Shown here: one piece after another, positions 46,801-54,809 of the stretch
How positions within the stretch are numbered: position 1 is the first letter of the stretch
Layout of the letters: each line of letters opens with the position of its first letter
Assembly (NCBI GenBank): GCA_017395245.1
Contig: JAFPVR010000001.1
Coordinates: forward strand, 50,601-114,600
Direction: 5' to 3'
DNA from: Bacteroidales bacterium
GTDB lineage: Bacteria > Bacteroidota > Bacteroidia > Bacteroidales > WCHB1-69
DNA: 64,000 nucleotides
Program-made: the position numbers and the translations under genes
Notes under the pieces: generated by a model
Told to the model about the DNA's origin: nothing
The model's database searches: none
The model's input: only the letters and a program-made list of their open reading frames with translations

Positions 46801-47652
46801 GCCGCCGTGGGCGGGGCCATAGACATCGTGGGTGTAGGAAACCTCACCGCTCAACAAGAAGCCGATGCGGGTCGGGTCGTTTTTCGTCTTGCCTTTCAAC
46901 AGCGGACCGGTGACGTTCGCTGCGACAAGGAAGTTGTTGTAGCCATCGATGGAACCACGAAGCTCGACAGATCCGTGGAACTCTTTCGGGGCCTGCTTGG
47001 TGGTGATGACCGTGAAGGAGGTACCATCACCGTACTCAGCCGGAATACCGCCCTGGATGAGCTGCACTTCCTCGATGGAAGACATCGTGACACCGCCGCC
47101 GCGCACGCGCATACCATCGACGATGGTTTGCTGACCGTCGGCACGGTTACCACGAACGTTGCCCAGCTCACCGTCTACGCCGGTGACACCTTCCATCGTG
47201 GCCAAGGCGCTGTTGATGGAACGGCCAGGCGTGGTGCGGATGCTCTCACCCGACAGACGGCTTCCCGATGTCGTGTTATCCTGCGAGAATACGGGGGGTT
47301 CCCACTCAATGATAACTTCTTCGACATCGTTCGTGAGATCGATCACAAAATCGATAAACACGATCTCGTTGTTCGGAACCACCACGTTCGATTTGGTCAT
47401 CTTCTTGTTCTGCATAACTGCATCGACTTCCAAATCGTACGTTCCGGCTTCGATGTTGAACAGTGTGTAATCACCTTGACCATCAGCGGTCGCCATGTTG
47501 ACGACACGGTCACCAACCTTCAGGAACACCCTGGTGTAAGGCAGAGGCGTTTTCTCCTGATCCGTCACTTTACCTTTAATCTGGCTCTGTGCGAATGCCG
47601 CTGTGGTGAAAAGGATGATTACTCCTAACGTTGCGAGTAATTTTTTAATCAT
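43900..47652 (-). CDS. TonB-dependent outer-membrane receptor with carboxypeptidase-like N-terminal domain
   Basis: 1250 residues. Signal peptide (cleavage after AAFAQ), then a carboxypeptidase-regulatory-like beta sandwich (about 24-105, IKGKVTDQEKTPLPYTRVFL), a plug domain (about 130-250, with GRSINSALATMEGVTGVDGEL then VDGMRVRG) and a long 22-strand-type barrel ending in LGLQFGF with the usual terminal Phe. There is no SusD gene beside it; its partners are the giant T9SS-sorted protein and a PorV-like protein. Promoter box at 47707-47714. The imported or exported substrate is unknown. Confidence 0.9.
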   Translation of the reverse strand: MIKKLLATLGVIILFTTAAFAQSQIKGKVTDQEKTPLPYTRVFLKVGDRVVNMATADGQGDYTLFNIEAGTYDLEVDAVMQNKKMTKSNVVVPNNEIVFIDFVIDLTNDVEEVIIEWEPPVFSQDNTTSGSRLSGESIRTTPGRSINSALATMEGVTGVDGELGNVRGNRADGQQTIVDGMRVRGGGVTMSSIEEVQLIQGGIPAEYGDGTSFTVITTKQAPKEFHGSVELRGSIDGYNNFLVAANVTGPLLKGKTKNDPTRIGFLLSGEVSYTHDVYGPAHGGTWTANDDVIQALAEHPLIYSNTNFGQYSLAGEYLTSESFHKVHTHKNANGWNALAQGKLDFILGQRHNMKLSVSGVYEFATNKAGGSMFDIGRYSVNKSNTARLNAHFNHRVVNDTSGNAVLKNLMYDINASYYYSYATTYDPLHQDRIFDYGYLGQYTTYKTDVYDPTRKDIWVNDSTVFYDAHEYLGQRDSVGFQLNPNYTANNVLANYTLEFLNEFTPESVASMAGDPWSMETYVKYGALRNGDGPQSIYSMYSPPGIGGTTYAKRENSMLAFKASISMNLKNHELKFGYDFEKQKDSYYAIGAYTLWTLMRNEANYHIMQLDKDNWEVWDEDGEVYVYYNRAVDLPSQTYFDRSLRKKLGLNPDGDDWIDIDNLSPSVYSVDMFSAEELLLGTSGGNSSQVSYYGYDHTGKKNNKKTSIEDFFNNVGSNGQKTYSIGAYEPIYMAFYIQDKFAINSLLFNIGLRVDRFDANQSVLKDPYLFREAYTVGDLKNINSNLEFVGNATNDWVVYYSGTDVYMSEADIQGGEFSTQSIVGYRNGNTWYNANGEEVVNPETDLSLYVNGPILKNEIDQVNSITKVEASAFTDYKAQWSVMPRISFSFPVNDNSLFYAHYNIITNRPVGLQISPVDYLFIYQRNTQTITNPNLKPQKSIDYEIGFRQKVGNKSAISISAYYSEKRDQVQTYRFSGAYPTTYYSYENMDFGTVQGFTFSYKMNRTKNMTLTANYTLQFAKGTGSSADGQKAILQAGQPNLRTLTNLSFDQRHRIGVNFDYRFENGVNYDGPKSEKVKIVDGKETVKEIEWLANTGFSFLFSAASGMPYTRSSTPYSAILSGLGTKTISGTINGSNLPWQFQADLRIDKTFMFNFNKNKKDENGKAKSAKIGYLTVYLDIQNLFNFKNIISVYDYTGNPDDDGFLSAAAYQQNINSQIDVPSFVWYYQMTIQNPYNYSRPFRASLGLQFGF

Positions 47653-47706
47653 AGCCTTTAATTTATATTAAACATAAAACTTTTTATCCACTCTATAATA
47701 AGCTTG

Positions 47707-47714
47707 CAAAAATA
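47707..47714 (-). promoter_or_regulatory. -7 promoter box of the TonB-receptor operon
   Basis: TATTTTTG on the minus strand, followed by CAAGC, 54 bases before the receptor ATG. Confidence 0.6.
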
Positions 47715-47762
47715 TAAAATTTTTCAATACGGATTTTGGCAAATCTCATCTTTAAATAAAAA

Positions 47763-47796
47763 AAAATTGTACACATGTATATATATATACAATTTT
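47763..47796 (-). terminator. AT-rich terminator hairpin of the Rieske-like lipoprotein gene
   Basis: AAAATTGTA and TACAATTTT pair around an AT-rich loop and are followed on the minus strand by a T-run. The stem has little GC, so its strength is doubtful. Confidence 0.45.
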
Positions 47797-47820
47797 AATT
47801 TATTTGTTATAATAGGAGGC

Positions 47821-48249
47821 CTAATTGAACACCCGCAGTTGATAGCCGTCGTAGCGGGTACGGTATTCGCGCAGCGGCCATTTCGCAGGACCGTCAATCA
47901 CCGTACCGTCGAGGATATTGAAAGTGGAACCGCACATTGAGTCAATCAACATGATGCCGTTCGGATGCACCTTGATCCAAGAACCGTCTTCCTCCCAATC
48001 AAAAGAGCAGGAACGGTCGTATGCCACAAAGTTCCATTCGTCAACCCGGTAAAGCACAATACCGCTGATGCCGCCCGTGACATACACGTACCCGCCGTAC
48101 GCCATCAGGGGCCAGTATTCCGGAAGCAGCGGGTCGAAGTTGATGACGAAATCGACCTTTTTGTACGGGATAGTTTGATGGTAGTTGATGTCACACGTGG
48201 TGAAAACCAACCCCATCAGAACGGCGGTGACGATGAACTTTATCTTCAT
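47821..48249 (-). CDS. Small lipoprotein with degenerate Rieske-like domain
   Basis: 142 residues. The lipoprotein signal MKIKFIVTAVLMGLVFTTC has its Cys at 19. The C-terminal half resembles a Rieske fold: YDRSCSFDWEE sits where the first ligand box (C-x-H) belongs, and SMCGSTFNILDGTVIDGPA with PLREY matches the second box and the DG-x-V-x-x-GPA-x-x-PL tail. Both ligand His residues are missing, so a [2Fe-2S] cluster is unlikely; the two Cys may form a disulfide. Its ATG overlaps the TAA of the upstream barrel gene (TAATG), indicating coupled translation. The frame is open to 48384, but that lies inside the barrel gene. Confidence 0.7.
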   Translation of the reverse strand: MKIKFIVTAVLMGLVFTTCDINYHQTIPYKKVDFVINFDPLLPEYWPLMAYGGYVYVTGGISGIVLYRVDEWNFVAYDRSCSFDWEEDGSWIKVHPNGIMLIDSMCGSTFNILDGTVIDGPAKWPLREYRTRYDGYQLRVFN

Positions 48250-50174
48250 TACTGGGCTTTTTCGGCGATGGATTTTCTCTTTTTCACAACTTTGATAGAC
48301 TCGTTGCCAAACGAATAGGTGATACCCACGATAGCGTTGATACCGAAGTTGTTGAAGCCATAATAGTTCGTGGCATACTGGCAACCGATATTGTTGACGT
48401 TCGCAAATGCGGTGAACTGCTTGGTAATCAGGTACTCGAACCCGATGCCGAAGTTCAGCACCGGTTTGACCGACCGTGTGTCACCCGCAGCTCTTCTGAG
48501 GTCATTCTCAACCCTGTATTCAATGGTGGCCGGTCCGGTGGGATCGCCATACTCATCATAAGGCTGTGTGCAAACCGGCACCACCACCCAGCGGTCGAGG
48601 CCGATTTTCGCATTGGCCGTGAAGATGAAGCGGTTTTTCAAGATATACTTGCCTTCGAAACCAATCTCCCAACGCGGGATATAGAGCGGTTTGCCGCCCG
48701 TGATGCTGTCAGAACCAAACCAATTATAGTTCTCCAGGAAGAAGAAATCGTGGTAACGGCCAGATAGTGTCAGGTAGAGGTGGTTGATGGCCTCCCAGCT
48801 CAAATTGGCATTCACGTCAAGTTCCTTGCCCTTCTTGGCATACACCACATCGAACTGGTTCTTGAGCAGGCTATTGGTATCGAGCATGTAGAACGGCAGG
48901 TCGCGTCTGAAGGAGTAACGTGCCGAAACATGATAGTTCAACTTGCTGGTTATCTTACCTTTGACACCGCCATAGATGCTGATTTGCGTCTTGGTGAACT
49001 TCAAAGTGTCAAGGTCGGGTTTCACGTAGGGATTCTCGTAGAGAAGGCTCTTGAGGGAGGTGTACTCGCTGCGGCCGTCCACACCCACATAGAGATTGAG
49101 CACCTCGCGGATGAGGCCGAACTGCAACTCCGCCACGGGATAGATCGGGCACTGCGGCTTAATGCCTTGTTTGACAAGAATCGGCACCCCGACACCCACC
49201 AACAAATGGTATTCGCGGATGCTGAACCGCATGGTCGGACGCAACTCGAACTTGAAGCTGTTGTCAACGCGGGGGCGCAACAGGCTACCGTCCAAGCCCA
49301 TCGGCACACTGTCGTTCCAACTGTTGTTGTAATAGTCGAAACCCAAGTCGAGCTGGTAGTGCTGCATGCCGGATATTTTCATGAACTTGGCATCGTACGC
49401 CAACATGCCGCGCAAACCCACATTATGTTCCATGTTCTTCCAGCTTGTGCGGAGGAAGTCGTAACTGACACGCACGTCCTCCTTGAGACGGCGTTCCTCG
49501 GCGGTGTAGTTGGAACGGAACCCGACCTCGGCACGCACATGGTTGAAATTGTTCTTGATGCTGTCGCGGTAGGGTTTGTCGTAATACTGGTCGGGATCCG
49601 TATAAATTTCCGGCCGCACCCAATCCCGTGAATATCCGTAGAGGTTGGCCAACTCATGGTTGTAGTCCACAGCGGAATAGAGCGTGTAGTTCTTGAAGAT
49701 GCGGTTGAAGAAGAGATGCACGCGCGTGTCGCTCGTAGGGGCGTATGCGTACTTTTTCTGCTCCTTACCAATCGGGTTTGCCCACGACGAGAAGTGGTGA
49801 AAGTTCAGCCCATAGGAGTATTTCGGACTCTGGCAATTATGCATCGACAGCTCGGCCAACGGCGTTATGGGGTAGCCGAACCCGAGCTTGATGTAGTTGC
49901 GGTAATAACCCTCCTTAACCTCGGGGTTGAGCTTGCCCACCTGCATGTCGCCCGCCGCAAACTGCACATTCGGTTTTGTGGGCGCCACCACGTAGTTGAA
50001 CTCCATTTTCTCGCTCACCACCGTGTCCCTCAGCACGGCCTGCTGGTTGATTTTATTGGAATTGGCCAACTTCGGCACATACTTGATCAGCAACTGCGCA
50101 GAATCCACCACCTGTGCCCGCAAACCCATACCACAGACCAACATTATTGACAATAAAAACGTTATCTTTTTCAT
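48249..50174 (-). CDS. Large outer-membrane beta-barrel protein (TonB-receptor-like barrel)
   Basis: 641 residues: signal peptide (MKKITFLLSIMLVCGMGLRAQ), a short ~60-residue linker, then about 550 residues of alternating barrel strands with many Tyr, Phe and Arg (YRNYIKLGFGYPITPLAELSMHN at the first strands, GFNNFGINAIVGITYSF near the end). No plug domain was seen, so it is a barrel without a classical TonB plug. ATG 50174 is chosen over the open frame to 50210 because it begins the signal peptide. It sits 48 bases after the TPR gene and is coupled to the Rieske-like lipoprotein, suggesting one envelope complex. Confidence 0.75.
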   Translation of the reverse strand: MKKITFLLSIMLVCGMGLRAQVVDSAQLLIKYVPKLANSNKINQQAVLRDTVVSEKMEFNYVVAPTKPNVQFAAGDMQVGKLNPEVKEGYYRNYIKLGFGYPITPLAELSMHNCQSPKYSYGLNFHHFSSWANPIGKEQKKYAYAPTSDTRVHLFFNRIFKNYTLYSAVDYNHELANLYGYSRDWVRPEIYTDPDQYYDKPYRDSIKNNFNHVRAEVGFRSNYTAEERRLKEDVRVSYDFLRTSWKNMEHNVGLRGMLAYDAKFMKISGMQHYQLDLGFDYYNNSWNDSVPMGLDGSLLRPRVDNSFKFELRPTMRFSIREYHLLVGVGVPILVKQGIKPQCPIYPVAELQFGLIREVLNLYVGVDGRSEYTSLKSLLYENPYVKPDLDTLKFTKTQISIYGGVKGKITSKLNYHVSARYSFRRDLPFYMLDTNSLLKNQFDVVYAKKGKELDVNANLSWEAINHLYLTLSGRYHDFFFLENYNWFGSDSITGGKPLYIPRWEIGFEGKYILKNRFIFTANAKIGLDRWVVVPVCTQPYDEYGDPTGPATIEYRVENDLRRAAGDTRSVKPVLNFGIGFEYLITKQFTAFANVNNIGCQYATNYYGFNNFGINAIVGITYSFGNESIKVVKKRKSIAEKAQ

Positions 50175-50183
50175 TTTTCCAAT

Positions 50184-50225
50184 ATTCATTATTCGGCATT
50201 CATAATTCATAATTCAACATTTCTA
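50184..50225. repeat. Heptamer tandem repeat (ATTCATA)
   Basis: Six units in phase (ATTCATT, ATTCGGC, ATTCATA, ATTCATA, ATTCAAC, ATTTCTA). It runs into the TAG stop codon (50223-50225) of the TPR gene. Confidence 0.7.
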
Positions 50226-53200
50226 ATTGTCCAGCGCATCAACCTCCGCGATTTTCTGTTTCGCCAAATTCACGAGATCCGCACCGCCGTAGTTGTCGAC
50301 GATACTCTGGTAGGTGTGACGGGCCTGGAAGTAGTTGCCCCTCGCCTTGTAGAGGTCGCCGTAGAGGATGAAGGTCTTGGCATACCAATATTCGGAAGAG
50401 TAGTCGCTGCCGAGGATCGCCTTGATGCGGGCCTCACAGTCGTCAAGATTCTTGTCGTGGTTGAGGGCGATGTCAGCTAAATGGTAGGCAGCCTCGGCAC
50501 AGAGGTCGTTGCTACCTTTGGGCATCAACTGGCTGTAGTAGCCCTTGGCTGTTGCCACTTCGTTGAGTTCCATGGCCGAGTTGCCAGCGATGAGCAACGC
50601 CTCGGAAAGCAAATCCTGGTCAGGCTGGCCGGAACGGATAATGTTCTCCGCACTCGTCAGTGCCGACCGCCACTCCTTCAGGTTGTAGGCACAGCGCATG
50701 GCGCCATTGTTAGCGTAGACAATCTCCTCCTCAGCAGTGGTGTTTTCCATCAGCTTGTTGAAGTAAGTCAGCGCCTTGGCGTACTTTTTGTCATTATATA
50801 ATATAGACGCAGCCTTGTGCAGCGCAGTCACATTGTACTCGGTCTTGTATTTCTTGATGATGGCTTCGTAATCCGCCAACGCATCGTCGTAGCGGCGCAT
50901 TCCGTACTCGCACTCACCCTTGTAGAAGTGGGCCTTGGCCACGAACGAACCGTTGGGGAACTGCCGCAGGTAGTCCTGACACGCGGCAATGGAGGCTTCA
51001 CAGTCGCCACGGTTGTACTTGGTTTCCGCCGCCTTGAACGCGATGGAATCCTGACGGTCAGCGGAAATGTTCATGTTCTTGGAACGCACATAGTCGAAAA
51101 ACTCGCTGGTATTGCCATTTTCCGTGTAAATGGTCTCCAAGTTGGCGAGCGCGTCCTTGGCCTCCTGCGATCCCGGATAGGTCTCCACCACGTACTTGTA
51201 GGTGGAAATGGCCATCTGCGGGTTGTCGCTGTTCAGGTAAGCCTGCGCCAACCGCGTGTGCGCCTGACGGATGTACTGGCTCTTCGGATGGCTCTTGATA
51301 AACGACTTGTAGGCCGAGATGGCACTGGCATAATCGTTCTGGGTGTGGTAAGTCACCGCAAGATCAAACTCCGCATCGTCTTTGTAACTTGATGACGGAT
51401 AAGAACTTAACAGACGCTCCAAAGTCTGGATTTTCTTGTTGTTGTTCTTCTGGTAGCCGTAACATTTCGCCAACTGGTAGACGGCATAGTCGGCATTCGA
51501 CTGCCCGAGCCGCTCGCACTGGTCGTAGTATTTAATGGCATTCGGAAGGTCGAGCTGCATAAAGTAGCAATCAGCCAAACGTGCGGAGGCATCGGCTTGT
51601 ATATCAAGGTCTTCCGAATTTTTCGACTTGTTGAGGTAGGTCTTGAAATTATTGCCGGCATCTTTGTACCGTTTCAACTTCAAAGCAGCATAACCCAATG
51701 AATAGTAGGAGTTTACATAGTATTCATTGGAAGATGCCCCGGTCGCGTTCTGGTAAGTCTGGAAGGCGTTGTAGGCATCCTTGTACTGCTCGTTGCGATA
51801 CATCGCCTCCGCTTTCCAATAGAGGGCGTCAAGATGTGTTTTCTTGTCGGACGGCGCGGACAACGTCTTGCCTAACAGCGTGATAGCATCTTTGTAATTT
51901 TTATTGTTGATGAGTTCGAGAGCGCGGTTGTAGGTGCAGCGTTGATAAGCCTTGAGGATGGCCGGACTCTTGCTCTTGAGTTTCTCGATGGAGGCGATAG
52001 CGGCCTGGTAGTTCTTGGTGGAAAGGTAGATACGCGAAAGATAGTCGGCAGCCTCCTCACTGTGTTCAGCGTGCGGATACTGGTTGAGGTAGTCCTGCAG
52101 CGCCTCAATGCCGTTGTTGAACGGACTGGTGGAAGTCTCGCACTGCAACTTGGCGTAGTTGAACATCGACTCCTCCTTGATGGTGGGATCGAAATCGTAC
52201 TTGGAGGCCTCCTTGAAGCTCTGCGCCGCAAGGGTGCGCTGGCCGGTCTTCATGTAGCAGTCGGCAATGAGGAAATAGCACTGCTGCGTCATCGCGTCGG
52301 GCTCCTTGTCGTTGGCGGCATGGGAAAAATCGGTGATAGCCTCGTTGTAACGCTGCACACGGTAATCGGTGAAGCCCATGGCGAACCAGTCATTACGATC
52401 AAGGGTTATCTGATTGTTCTCCTGCAACTTGGCGAAATTGTCGGCAGCCTCCTCATACTGGTTGAGGTTGTAGTGCGACAACGCCACGCAGCGTGCCACC
52501 TGCGATTGGTTTTGGTCCTTCGGGGTGGCAATATCGGGAGCAACCTCCAAAACCTTCTCGTACTCGCCATCTTTGAAATAAATCTGAGTAAGGAAATAAG
52601 GTACCTCGCTTTTGAAGTCGGGATTGTCCTTCAGCGTGAGGAAATCCTCAAGCGCGGCATCGTACTGTTCGTTCTGGTAAGCCATGTAGGCGAGGTAATA
52701 GACACTGCGCTCTTTGTAGGGGCCCTCTTCCTCGCGTGCCTTGCGGAACAGCATCTTGGCGTTGTCGTAATCTTTCGTCATGAAATAGGCGTAGGCCTTC
52801 TTGAAGTGGTACTCTTGCACATTCTCGGGCTGGATTTGCGACTCGTAAATTTCATCGAACTGCGCGATGGTCTTCTTGTAGTCCTTGCGGGCGAAATAAA
52901 AACGACCGAGGTAAAAGCGCGCCTCGGGCACGGAGGTGTGCACGGGGTAGCGGTCGATGAACGACTGCAACAGGTAGCCGGCATCCTGATTGTCGAGCTT
53001 GGCGGCGCACACGCCCTGGTAGAAGAGCGAGTTGGTGCGCAGGTCGTGCTGACTGTCGTCAGTGCTCTCATAGACACTCCGGAAATACTGCTGCGCGGAG
53101 CCATATTTCTCTTTGTTGAAAAGGTCCACCGCCGTTTGGTACTCGTATTGCGGTGATTTGAAGTTCTCCGTACGTTGCGCAGAGACGGTCTGAACGGTGA

Positions 53201-53246
53201 AAAATCCTACCATCAGCAACGGCAGGACTGCCTTGAATATCTTCAT
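50223..53246 (-). CDS. Large periplasmic tetratricopeptide-repeat protein
   Basis: 1007 residues: signal peptide (MKIFKAVLPLLMVGFFTVQ, cleavage after VSAQ), then TPR and TPR-like (BamD/YbgF-type) helical repeats over almost the whole length, for example AEDFLTLKDNPDF-like pairs, YNEAITDFSHAAND and ALTYFNKLMENTTAEEE. A GTG at 53255 is in frame, but ATG 53246 starts the signal peptide. TPR arrays hold protein complexes together. With the barrel protein and lipoprotein downstream it forms a three-gene envelope operon under the box at 53282. Its exact partner is unknown. Confidence 0.85.
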   Translation of the reverse strand: MKIFKAVLPLLMVGFFTVQTVSAQRTENFKSPQYEYQTAVDLFNKEKYGSAQQYFRSVYESTDDSQHDLRTNSLFYQGVCAAKLDNQDAGYLLQSFIDRYPVHTSVPEARFYLGRFYFARKDYKKTIAQFDEIYESQIQPENVQEYHFKKAYAYFMTKDYDNAKMLFRKAREEEGPYKERSVYYLAYMAYQNEQYDAALEDFLTLKDNPDFKSEVPYFLTQIYFKDGEYEKVLEVAPDIATPKDQNQSQVARCVALSHYNLNQYEEAADNFAKLQENNQITLDRNDWFAMGFTDYRVQRYNEAITDFSHAANDKEPDAMTQQCYFLIADCYMKTGQRTLAAQSFKEASKYDFDPTIKEESMFNYAKLQCETSTSPFNNGIEALQDYLNQYPHAEHSEEAADYLSRIYLSTKNYQAAIASIEKLKSKSPAILKAYQRCTYNRALELINNKNYKDAITLLGKTLSAPSDKKTHLDALYWKAEAMYRNEQYKDAYNAFQTYQNATGASSNEYYVNSYYSLGYAALKLKRYKDAGNNFKTYLNKSKNSEDLDIQADASARLADCYFMQLDLPNAIKYYDQCERLGQSNADYAVYQLAKCYGYQKNNNKKIQTLERLLSSYPSSSYKDDAEFDLAVTYHTQNDYASAISAYKSFIKSHPKSQYIRQAHTRLAQAYLNSDNPQMAISTYKYVVETYPGSQEAKDALANLETIYTENGNTSEFFDYVRSKNMNISADRQDSIAFKAAETKYNRGDCEASIAACQDYLRQFPNGSFVAKAHFYKGECEYGMRRYDDALADYEAIIKKYKTEYNVTALHKAASILYNDKKYAKALTYFNKLMENTTAEEEIVYANNGAMRCAYNLKEWRSALTSAENIIRSGQPDQDLLSEALLIAGNSAMELNEVATAKGYYSQLMPKGSNDLCAEAAYHLADIALNHDKNLDDCEARIKAILGSDYSSEYWYAKTFILYGDLYKARGNYFQARHTYQSIVDNYGGADLVNLAKQKIAEVDALDN

Positions 53247-53281
53247 ATATCTCACTGATTATAACCTATTTTACAAACGAA

Positions 53282-53289
53282 CAAAGATA
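53282..53289 (-). promoter_or_regulatory. -7 promoter box of the TPR operon
   Basis: TATCTTTG on the minus strand, 35 bases before the ATG of the TPR gene. Confidence 0.65.
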
Positions 53290-53389
53290 CAACTTTCAAA
53301 AAGCTGTTTCTTTGTCTATAAAATTACTTATAAACAGCGGATTTTTAATTTTATTGTGACAATAATGACAGTTTATTCACCTTGCATTG

Positions 53390-53779
53390 TCAATATTTCC
53401 GATTCAAAATCTCGGACCAAACCACGCCGTTGAAGACGCTCTCCTTGTCCAAGGTGAGGTGGGCGGCGGGCTGCGAAGGAGTGTCATCCATGACACCGGA
53501 CTCCTCCTCTTCTGCCTGCCCGAACTCCTTGGCAAAGTCTCGGTCGCTCATCGTCTCGTATGAAAAATATTCCTCTTCCTGAGGCTTGTCCTGGAAAAAT
53601 GGATGGGTCTCGCGCTTTTTGGTCTTCCCGTTCGCCTTTTTCTCGGTCGTCTCCACCGAAATGGGGCGGGTGTTTTTCTTCGGAGTGTCGTACGACTGAC
53701 CCTTCTTCACGGCTTTCAAAATGGAAAACCCGAGCCAACCGACCATCAGCAAAATATAAAGTATTGTATCAAAATCCAT
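53390..53779 (-). CDS. Small membrane-anchored protein of unknown function
   Basis: 129 residues. Residues 5-22 (TILYILLMVGWLGFSILKA) form a single membrane segment, and the rest is a charged Lys/Glu-rich cytoplasmic-type tail with a moderately conserved end (GVVWSEILNRKY). No family was recognised. It starts 8 bases after the YihY/BrkB gene and is the last gene of the hutH-nadC run. Position, membrane anchor and tail suggest a small accessory protein, but nothing more can be said. Confidence 0.7.
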   Translation of the reverse strand: MDFDTILYILLMVGWLGFSILKAVKKGQSYDTPKKNTRPISVETTEKKANGKTKKRETHPFFQDKPQEEEYFSYETMSDRDFAKEFGQAEEEESGVMDDTPSQPAAHLTLDKESVFNGVVWSEILNRKY

Positions 53780-53787
53780 GATGACTA

Positions 53788-54801
53788 TTATATTGGTGAA
53801 TTATCTTTTTGAAAATCAGATTCTTCGTTGTCCAAATGATCGCCTAACTTCTTGTTCTCACTCTTGGCTTTCGCAATGCTGACATTGAGGTCATAGCATA
53901 TCAGGAAAATGGTCGAGCTCCAGTTAATCCACAACAGGATGGCGAACAAGGCACCCAAGGAACCGTAAATAAGGTTGTAGTTGGTAAAGTTGGAAAAATA
54001 GAGGTTGATAAGACCTAAAAGGATGACTAACAACAGGGTACAGATGGAGGATCCAGCTGAGAAAAAGCGGTAGTCGCCGCGCTCGACCGGCACCATATAG
54101 TAGAAAATGCTGATGAGGAAATAGACGGCCGCGAATACCAGTACCCATTTGAGAAAGTTCACCACAAACGAGTAGAGATCCGGATTGTCCACATAGTTCG
54201 TATTGACATAATGCACCGCCAAGGAGGCGAGAATGAAGAATGCCGCCACAATGACGATAATGAAGAACGTCAACAACATCAGTTTAACACTTAACCATAT
54301 CTGCTGCAAGAAGTTACGTTTACCTTCGTTGAAATAGGAGGTGGTCATGGCGGCTATGATGCCCATAATGCAGACGATGGTGAAATAGACACCAGTGACG
54401 AACATGAGGGTGGAAAGCGTGCCATTCTGCCGCATCACCACATCGGTAATCACTCCTTCGACGGCAGGCCAGGCGTATGGCGGCACCACCGACTGCAACA
54501 GCGATATGATGGTGTTGCGGAAGTCCTCCCCGAGGAAGGCGATGGCGGAAAAGAGGGCGATAATCATCGGAATCACCGCCACGAACACGCGGTAGGTGAT
54601 GGCCGCCGCGCGTTGGAACACCACCCCCTTGCTCATCGACATCCCGAAGAACCGCATCACATCGTACAGCGGCACCTTCTGCAAACCCGGCAGCGAAATC
54701 TCCTTCGACTTGGCCACAATCTTCCCGATGCCGGGAACACGTTCCAGGTCGCCGCTCCACTGCCGGAGCTTCAGCATCCAATATCGGTAAAACCGCCTCA
54801 T
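53788..54801 (-). CDS. YihY/BrkB-family inner-membrane protein
   Basis: 337 residues with six strong membrane segments after a ~60-residue cytoplasmic N-terminus. The block GVVFQRAAAITYRVFVAVIP, followed by MIIALFSAIAFLG, and the late GSLGALFAILLWINWSSTIFL are those of the YihY/BrkB (UPF0761) family, formerly confused with RNase BN. Its function is not settled; transport or lipid roles have been proposed. A TTG at 54813 is in frame, but ATG 54801 is preferred, 8 bases after the nadC stop. The acidic C-terminal tail (DNEESDFQKDNSPI) is cytoplasmic. Confidence 0.88.
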   Translation of the reverse strand: MRRFYRYWMLKLRQWSGDLERVPGIGKIVAKSKEISLPGLQKVPLYDVMRFFGMSMSKGVVFQRAAAITYRVFVAVIPMIIALFSAIAFLGEDFRNTIISLLQSVVPPYAWPAVEGVITDVVMRQNGTLSTLMFVTGVYFTIVCIMGIIAAMTTSYFNEGKRNFLQQIWLSVKLMLLTFFIIVIVAAFFILASLAVHYVNTNYVDNPDLYSFVVNFLKWVLVFAAVYFLISIFYYMVPVERGDYRFFSAGSSICTLLLVILLGLINLYFSNFTNYNLIYGSLGALFAILLWINWSSTIFLICYDLNVSIAKAKSENKKLGDHLDNEESDFQKDNSPI

Positions 54802-54809
54802 CGTCAAAA

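Noticed and set aside
47653-47820. Small gene in the AT-rich gap upstream of the TonB receptor
   Set aside because: No frame has a start and a reasonable length. The gap is explained by a promoter box and an AT-rich hairpin.
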